Of a stretch of 10,464 nucleotides of DNA, positions 5,151 to 10,464 are shown in pieces. Below the pieces are notes generated by a model. It did not search any database. It saw nothing but the letters and a program-made list of their open reading frames with translations, and had not been told where the DNA came from. The DNA comes from Chloroflexota bacterium (GTDB lineage Bacteria; Chloroflexota; Limnocylindria; Limnocylindrales; CSP1-4). A program made the translations under genes and the position numbers. The stretch covers positions 1 to 10,464 of the forward strand of contig JACQEH010000135.1 of NCBI GenBank assembly GCA_016200675.1. The letters are read 5' to 3'. How positions within the stretch are numbered: the first letter of the stretch is position 1; each line of letters opens with the position of its first letter.

Positions 5151-8100
5151 TCAGGCCCCGCCGGCGATGGCGGTCCCGGGCCGAATCGGTTGCGTCGCGG
5201 TTGCGGAGACATGGGCGGCCGATCGGCGGCCGCCGGGCCGGATCGGCGCCGCGGCGCTCGGCATCGTCGCGGAGGCGTCCGCGGCGTCTGCGGCGCCGGT
5301 TGCGCCCGCGACGGCGGCCGGTTCCACGACCCAGAAAGCGCCGAGGTCGGGCGCGCCATCGGCCAGGAGCCGGGCGGCCAGGGCGGATCCAGCCTCGCGA
5401 TGGAGGCGCAGGAGACGCGTGATCTCGGCGCCGTCCGTGCCGTCGGCGAGCTGGTCGCCCGCCGTGTCGGGCGCCGCCAGCGACCGGGTGGTCACGCTGC
5501 GAGCGTCGATCCGGACGGCGACGCTGCCGGCCGGGTCCAGGACGTACGCCCGGCCGCCGGTCATGCCGGCCCCGAAGTTCGGACCCACGGTGCCCAGCAC
5601 CAGGAGCGTGCCGCCGGTCATGTACTCCGCGCCGTGCGGCCCGATGCCCTCGACCACCGCGTCGGCGCCGGTGTTGCGGACGGCGAAGCGCATCCCCGCG
5701 CGGCCGATCACGTGGAGCCGTCCGGCGGTCGCGCCGTAGAGACAGGTGTTGCCGGCCAGGGTCGGGACAGGAAAGGCGGCCCGGTCGGGGCGGGGCAGGG
5801 CCGGATCCGGGGCGACGACCACAACGCCGCCGGCGAGGCCCTTGGCCACGAAGTCGTTGGCCGTGCCGGTGAGGCGGAGCTCGAGGCCCGCCCCGAGGAA
5901 GGCCCCGACGGACTGCCCCGCCGCGCCGCGCAGGCCCACCCGCACGGGCACCCGAAGGGCGCCCCGCTCCACCTCGCCGGTGAGCGCCGCCCCGAACGAA
6001 CGCTCGGCGGTCGAGATGGCGAGACCGTCCAGGCGGATGGCGCCGTGGCCGCGGAGGGCGGCGACGAGACGCGCCTCGAGGGGCGAGGAGGGCTGCCGCT
6101 CGACCTCGCGGGCGGCGCGCTCGGGCGCGGCCCGGCGAGCGGCGTCCGCGGTCCAGCGTGGGCTCCGGAGCACGCGCCGCAGCCCCGGGTCGCCCGGGCC
6201 CTCGACGCGCAGCACCCTGGCCGACTCCCCGATGATCTCGCCGACGGACCGGGCGCCGATCGCGGCCAGCTCGGAGCGGAGGTCCTGGGCCAGGTCCAGG
6301 GCGTAGCGCTCGACCTGCTCGGGCGTTCCCGTGAACTTGGCTCGAAGGTCGTCTCGCTGGGTGGCGATGCCCGTCGGGCAGGTGTCGAGATGGCACTGGC
6401 GGGCCATGTCGCAGCCGATCGCCACGAGCGCCGCCGTGCCGAGGGCGAACTCCTCGGCTCCGAGGAGGGCCGCCACCAGGAGGTCGCGGCCGCGCTGCAG
6501 CCCACCGTCCGTCCGGAGCGCCACGCGGTCGCGGAGGCCGTTCCAGAGGAGGACCTGGTGGACCTCGGCCAGGCCCAGCTCCCAGGGGACGCCGACGTGC
6601 TTGATCGAGCTGAGGGGCGAGGCGCCCGTCCCGCCGGCGCCCCCGGCGAGGTGGATGTAGTCCGCGCCGGCCTTGGCGACACCCGCCGCAATCGTTCCCA
6701 CGCCGCGGGACGCGACGAGCTTGACCCCGATCCGGGCGGCCGGGTTGATCGCGCGGAGGTCGGCCACGAGCTGGGCGAGGTCCTCGATGGAGTAGATGTC
6801 GTGATGCGGGGGCGGGCTGATGTAGGCCCGTCCTGCCTGGCCGCGCCGGAGGGCGGCGATGTAGGCCGTGGCCTTGCGGGCCGGCAGCTGGCCGCCCTCG
6901 CCGGGCTTTGAGCCCTGGGCGATCTTGATCTCGAGCTGCTCGGCCCGGGCGAGGTAGGTGGCCGTGACGCCGAAGCGGCCCGACGCGACCTGCTTGATGG
7001 CCGCGTCACGCCGGCGCCCGTCCTCGCCGGGCGCGTACCACGCCGGGTCCTCCCCGCCCTCGCCGGTGTTGGCCGCGCCGCCGGCGCGCTGGATGCCGAT
7101 CGTCAGCACCTGATGGGCTTCCGGGGAGAGTGCCCCGACGCTCATGGCGCTCACCACGAGGCGCCGGACGATCGCCCGGGCCGGTTCGACCTCGGCCACC
7201 GGAATCGCCCGCGCCCGGGCGACGGGCCGGATCCCGAAGCGATCCCGGACCACGGCGGGCGCCGGCCGGACCAGGGCCAGGCGATGCCCGGCCGGGCCGG
7301 TGCCGGCCACGCGGGCCCCGGAGAGCGCCTGGATCGCGTCGACGACCCGCGGCGCGAAGAGGTGCAGCTCGCCATCGGCCCGGAAGCGGGCCAGGCCCGG
7401 ATCGGGCAGGCGAGGCTCCCGGGCACCCGGGGCGGTGGAATCGAGGCCCACGGCAACCGCGCGGCGGGCCAGCTGCCGCGCGGCGAGCTCGGCGAGGCCG
7501 ACCGTCCCCTCCCAGCCGAGGGCCGTCGGAAAGCAGGCGACCGCGACCTCCGGTGCGAGGTCGAGGGTCTCGAAGAACGCCCCGCCGGTGTAGGAGGCGA
7601 CGGCGCTGATGCCCATCCGGGCGAGCGTCTTGCGGAGCCCGGCCTCGAAGGCGTCCAGGAGGTTGGCCACCGCGCCCTGGGCGTCAAGGCCGTCCGCGCC
7701 GTGCGTGCCCGCAACCTCCGCGGCAAGCCGGATCGCCAGCCACGGATGGACCGCCCGGGCACCCGCCGCGAGGGTCATCGCCAGGGCATGCGCGTCCAGG
7801 ATGTCGGCGGCCTCGACGACGACGTCGGCCCGACCCCGCAGGCCGGCCGCCGTGAGCGCCGAGTGGACGGCGCCCGCGGCCAGCACGGACGGCACGGGGA
7901 GGCGCTCCCGGTCCAGTGACCGATCGGTGACCAGGAGGGCCACGGCCCCGCCCGCGGCCGCGCTGACCGCGCCGCACGCCAGGCGGTCAAGGGCGGCCGC
8001 AAGCGCCGATTCGCCGTCCGCGGCCGGCCAGGTCGCGTCGAGGGTGACGACCTTCCCCTGGCGCAGCCCGCGGAGGGCGGTGCCGAGCCCCTCCAGGTCG

Positions 8101-9860
8101 GCGACGATCGGCCGCGAGAGGCGGATGCCGGCTGCCCGATCGGGAATCCCGCCCAGCAGCGGCGGCCGGCGGCCGACGAAGGCGCGGAGGTCCACCACCA
8201 GCCGCTCGCGCTCGGGATCGATCGGGGGATTGGTGACCTGGGCGAAGGACTGCTTGAGGTGGTCCGCCGCCCGGCGCTGGACCCGCCCGTGGCCGGGCGT
8301 CGGGGTGTCGTCGCCCATGCTCCAGAGCGGCTCGTGGCCCTCGATCGTCATCGTCCGGATGTCGAGCCGAAGCCGCTCGGCGTCGAGGCCGGCGAGGTAG
8401 CGACCGCCCGCGGACGGGTCGGGCGACCCCAGGGCGTCGATCGCCGAGGGCAGCGCGTCGAGGAACGACGGCCGCGGCGTGGCGTGGATGCGGTGGGGCC
8501 GGACCATCCGGCGACGCGCCTCGGGATCGGCCAGGATCCGATGGCGAGCGGGCTCGACCACCAGCATCTCGCCGGGCCCCAGCCGTGACAGCTGCACGAT
8601 CTCCCTCGGGTCCAGCGGCACGGCCCCGGCCTCGGAGGCCGCGGCCACCAGCCGATCGCGGGTCACGGCAATCGCGAGCGGCCGCAACCCGTTCCGGTCG
8701 AGGAGCGCGCCGACCGAGCGACCGTCGGTGAAGACAAGCGCCGCGGGGCCGTCCCACGGGGCGAGGAACCCGCCGCTCCGACGGGCGAGCCCCACCGCAC
8801 CGGGCGCCGCGTCGCCGAGCAGTGCCGGCGCCCCGGGAACAAGGGCCGCGAGCGCCGCGGCCGTGCTCCAGCCCGAGGCTTCGAGCAGCTCGACGGCCTC
8901 GTCGAGGGAGGCGGAGTCCGAGGTGCCCGCCGTCAGGAGCGGGCCGCGGCGGGCGATCTCGGCCAGGAGGCCCGAGCGATCTGGGTCGCCCCGGCGGCCG
9001 CGAAGCTCCTCGCGATTGCCGCGGACCGTGTTGATCTCACCGTTGTGGGCCAGGTGCCCGAACGGCTGGGCCAGGCGCCACGAGGGATGGGTGTTCGTCG
9101 CGTAGCGCTGGTGGAACGTCGCGAAGCGGAGGGCGAGCGGCGGAGCGAGGTCCGGGAAGAGGCCGGCGAGCCCGCCGCCGGCCACGAGGCCCTTGTAGAC
9201 GATGATCCGGCACGAGCCCGAGGCCACGGCCAGGTCGGCGAGGGCAGGTCCGCCGTCATCGACCGCCCCGGCGATGCGTCGGCGGGCCAGCAGGAGCCGC
9301 CGCTCGAAGGCCGCGTCGCTGATGTGACGAGGGGCGCTGTCGCTCGCCCGAGGCGTGACGCGGTCCTGCGCCCGGGATGCGCCGTCATGGCCCCACGGCC
9401 GGGCGACGAAGGCCTGGGCGAAGTGCGGGCGCGTCGCGGCCGCCGAGGCCCCCAGCACGCTCGGGTCAGTCGGCACCCGGCGCCATGCCGACACCTCGAG
9501 GCCGACCTCGGCCAGCGCTGCTTCGACGATCGCGACCGCCCGACGACGGCCTGCGCGCCCCCGGGGCAGGAAGAGCTGGAGCACCGCAGGGCGGTCCCCG
9601 ATCGCGGCCCGGCCTCGGACGCCGGCCGTGATGCGGTCCAGCAGGGCGGGTTCGAGCGGCAGCGCGACACCGGCGCCGTCGGACGATGCTCCGTCGGCGC
9701 CGAACGCACCCCGATGCCCGAGTGCCGCGAGGCCGGCCAGCGCGAGCGGCAGGACCCGTTCCCGGGACCGTCCGCCGGCATCGGCGACGAAGCCGACTCC
9801 GCACGCGTCGTGCTCGGTCGAGGGATCGTAGAGCGGTGGTGGCGCAGCCACGCGTCGCAT
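5151..9860 (-). CDS. gltB: Glutamate synthase (GOGAT), large subunit
   Basis: A 1569-residue ferredoxin/NADPH-type GOGAT large chain. It takes the amide nitrogen of glutamine and makes glutamate from 2-oxoglutarate in the cytoplasm. EHDACGVGF carries the N-terminal nucleophile C20, implying removal of a 19-residue propeptide. The class-II amidotransferase domain includes HNGEIN (272-277). The central domain contains SMGDDTP (514) and FAQVTNPP (539). The FMN-binding synthase barrel contains SAMSVGALSPEAH (904), IKQVASGRFG (K956) and SPPPHHDIYSIEDL. The 3Fe-4S cysteines are C1150, C1156 and C1161 (CxxxxxCxxxxC). The C-terminal Gly-rich beta-helix domain spans about 1260-1500. An Ala/Gly-rich tail of about 55 residues follows, which the family normally lacks. 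ATG 9860 is chosen for GGAGG eight bases upstream; GTG 9911 would add 17 residues without a good site. No gltD is in the window; upstream is amt, 75 bases away. Confidence 0.97.
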   Translation of the reverse strand: MRRVAAPPPLYDPSTEHDACGVGFVADAGGRSRERVLPLALAGLAALGHRGAFGADGASSDGAGVALPLEPALLDRITAGVRGRAAIGDRPAVLQLFLPRGRAGRRRAVAIVEAALAEVGLEVSAWRRVPTDPSVLGASAAATRPHFAQAFVARPWGHDGASRAQDRVTPRASDSAPRHISDAAFERRLLLARRRIAGAVDDGGPALADLAVASGSCRIIVYKGLVAGGGLAGLFPDLAPPLALRFATFHQRYATNTHPSWRLAQPFGHLAHNGEINTVRGNREELRGRRGDPDRSGLLAEIARRGPLLTAGTSDSASLDEAVELLEASGWSTAAALAALVPGAPALLGDAAPGAVGLARRSGGFLAPWDGPAALVFTDGRSVGALLDRNGLRPLAIAVTRDRLVAAASEAGAVPLDPREIVQLSRLGPGEMLVVEPARHRILADPEARRRMVRPHRIHATPRPSFLDALPSAIDALGSPDPSAGGRYLAGLDAERLRLDIRTMTIEGHEPLWSMGDDTPTPGHGRVQRRAADHLKQSFAQVTNPPIDPERERLVVDLRAFVGRRPPLLGGIPDRAAGIRLSRPIVADLEGLGTALRGLRQGKVVTLDATWPAADGESALAAALDRLACGAVSAAAGGAVALLVTDRSLDRERLPVPSVLAAGAVHSALTAAGLRGRADVVVEAADILDAHALAMTLAAGARAVHPWLAIRLAAEVAGTHGADGLDAQGAVANLLDAFEAGLRKTLARMGISAVASYTGGAFFETLDLAPEVAVACFPTALGWEGTVGLAELAARQLARRAVAVGLDSTAPGAREPRLPDPGLARFRADGELHLFAPRVVDAIQALSGARVAGTGPAGHRLALVRPAPAVVRDRFGIRPVARARAIPVAEVEPARAIVRRLVVSAMSVGALSPEAHQVLTIGIQRAGGAANTGEGGEDPAWYAPGEDGRRRDAAIKQVASGRFGVTATYLARAEQLEIKIAQGSKPGEGGQLPARKATAYIAALRRGQAGRAYISPPPHHDIYSIEDLAQLVADLRAINPAARIGVKLVASRGVGTIAAGVAKAGADYIHLAGGAGGTGASPLSSIKHVGVPWELGLAEVHQVLLWNGLRDRVALRTDGGLQRGRDLLVAALLGAEEFALGTAALVAIGCDMARQCHLDTCPTGIATQRDDLRAKFTGTPEQVERYALDLAQDLRSELAAIGARSVGEIIGESARVLRVEGPGDPGLRRVLRSPRWTADAARRAAPERAAREVERQPSSPLEARLVAALRGHGAIRLDGLAISTAERSFGAALTGEVERGALRVPVRVGLRGAAGQSVGAFLGAGLELRLTGTANDFVAKGLAGGVVVVAPDPALPRPDRAAFPVPTLAGNTCLYGATAGRLHVIGRAGMRFAVRNTGADAVVEGIGPHGAEYMTGGTLLVLGTVGPNFGAGMTGGRAYVLDPAGSVAVRIDARSVTTRSLAAPDTAGDQLADGTDGAEITRLLRLHREAGSALAARLLADGAPDLGAFWVVEPAAVAGATGAADAADASATMPSAAAPIRPGGRRSAAHVSATATQPIRPGTAIAGGA

Positions 9861-9868
9861 CGGCGGTG

Positions 9869-9873
9869 CCTCC
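9869..9873 (-). promoter_or_regulatory. Ribosome binding site that sets the gltB start
   Basis: GGAGG on the minus strand, eight bases before the ATG at 9860. It favours this start over the in-frame GTG at 9911 and gives a 19-residue propeptide before the catalytic Cys, within the usual range for GltB. Confidence 0.7.
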
Positions 9874-9935
9874 GTCGGCCGGGATGGGGAAGCGGCGGCC
9901 CCGGGACGCACCGGGGGCGCCGCCTGGATCGAGGA

Positions 9936-10464
9936 CTAGGCCTGGTAGGCGACCTCGCCGTGGATGGCCAGGTCGATGCCCAGCTCCTCGTCCCGGGCCG
10001 AGATGCGGATCCCGAGGACCGCGTCGACGACCTTCACGATCACGAACGTCGCCACGATGGCGTAGGCGATCGTCGCCCCGACCGCCACCAGCTGGGTGAG
10101 GACCTGGCCGGGATTGCCGTCGATGAGGCCCTTGTAGCCGGCCTGGACGGCGCTCGTGGCGAGGACCCCGGTGGCGATCGCCCCGAAGACCCCGCCGACG
10201 CCGTGGACCGCGAAGACGTCGAGCGCGTCGTCGACCCGGATCCGCTCCCGGAGGAGCGTCGCGCTGTAGCAGAGGCCGCCGGCCACCAGGCCGATGAGGA
10301 TCGCCCCGCCCGGCGTCACGAAGCCGGAGGCCGGGGTGATGGCGACGAGACCGGCGACCGCGCCGCAGGCGGCGCCGATGACGCTGACCTTGCGCTTGTG
10401 GACATAGCTCGCTCCGACCCAGGTCAGGGTCGCCGCCGCGGCGGCGGTGTTGGTCACGATGAAG
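9936..10464 (-). CDS. amt: Ammonium transporter, C-terminal part (5' end beyond window)
   Basis: The last 175 residues of an Amt/MEP/Rh-family channel that moves ammonium across the inner membrane. The frame enters from the right edge as FIVTNTAAAAATLTW, so the true start is outside. Four or five hydrophobic helices are visible, with ITPASGFVTPGGAILIG and DALDVFAVHGVGGVFG. The His in VFAVHGVGG (bases 10203-10205) is the second of the family's twin pore histidines. The tail ends with EELGIDLAIHGEVAY, the conserved cytoplasmic segment that couples pore opening and PII binding. The TAG stop at 9936-9938 is 75 bases before gltB on the same strand, so the two are probably co-transcribed. No glnK (PII) gene lies between them, although amt genes are commonly paired with one; it may lie upstream, outside the window. 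Confidence 0.95.
   Translation of the reverse strand, partial: FIVTNTAAAAATLTWVGASYVHKRKVSVIGAACGAVAGLVAITPASGFVTPGGAILIGLVAGGLCYSATLLRERIRVDDALDVFAVHGVGGVFGAIATGVLATSAVQAGYKGLIDGNPGQVLTQLVAVGATIAYAIVATFVIVKVVDAVLGIRISARDEELGIDLAIHGEVAYQA

Noticed and set aside
5101..6396. Upstream extension of the 74-residue gene's frame across gltB
   Set aside because: It overprints gltB on the same strand in another phase and is Arg/Gly/Pro-rich; the ATG at 5100 has its own well-spaced ribosome site.
6600..6670. GltB has GGAGGTGASPLSS where proteobacterial enzymes have GHDGGTGASP
   Set aside because: As I recall, other bacterial GltB lineages carry a similar AGGTGAS form, so this looks like lineage variation and not loss of a catalytic residue.
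5190..6911. Long rightward open frame opposite gltB
   Set aside because: It mirrors the 3' part of gltB, including the Fe-S and FMN motifs on the other strand; the product is low in complexity and has no start signal.
9894..9924. GC-rich hairpin between amt and gltB as a terminator
   Set aside because: The arms pair with a bulge and an 11-base loop, but no T-tract follows, and such pairings are expected by chance at this GC content.

Overview
The window is very GC-rich (about 70-75% by eye) and densely coding. The genes seen suggest a free-living heterotrophic bacterium of a high-GC lineage, such as Chloroflexota (Limnocylindria-like) or Actinomycetota. That placement rests on composition and general protein style, so it is weak. 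No tRNA, rRNA, CRISPR array, transposase or phage gene was seen, and no gene-free stretch exceeds 100 bases.

Layout, left to right. (1) Bases 1-89 may hold the last codons of an unidentified rightward gene. (2) Leftward from 2787 to beyond the left edge runs phosphoenolpyruvate carboxylase (ppc). It has all the main catalytic motifs, but its active-site mobile loop carries an extra segment of about 81 residues built around five 36-bp in-frame tandem repeats. Its last 30 visible codons do not look like PEPC. (3) A 95-98 bp divergent spacer separates ppc from a rightward two-gene signalling unit: a soluble GAF-domain histidine kinase (2886-4160) and an OmpR/PhoB-type response regulator (4170-4871). 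(4) Four bases beyond the regulator's stop lies the end of a leftward nitrogen-assimilation cluster. In transcription order it is an ammonium channel (amt, 3' part only, entering at the right edge), the large subunit of glutamate synthase (gltB, 9860-5151) and a 74-residue Cys/His protein of unknown function (5100-4876).

How the parts may work together. Amt brings in ammonium. GltB, with a small subunit not encoded here, turns glutamine plus 2-oxoglutarate into glutamate. PEPC makes oxaloacetate, refilling the TCA cycle that supplies 2-oxoglutarate. The window is therefore a small carbon/nitrogen-balance neighbourhood with a cytoplasmic two-component system in the middle. That the system controls either flank is inference from position only.

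The points most worth a second look are the repeat insertion in the PEPC lid loop, the anomalous PEPC 3' end, and the small Cys/His protein trailing gltB.
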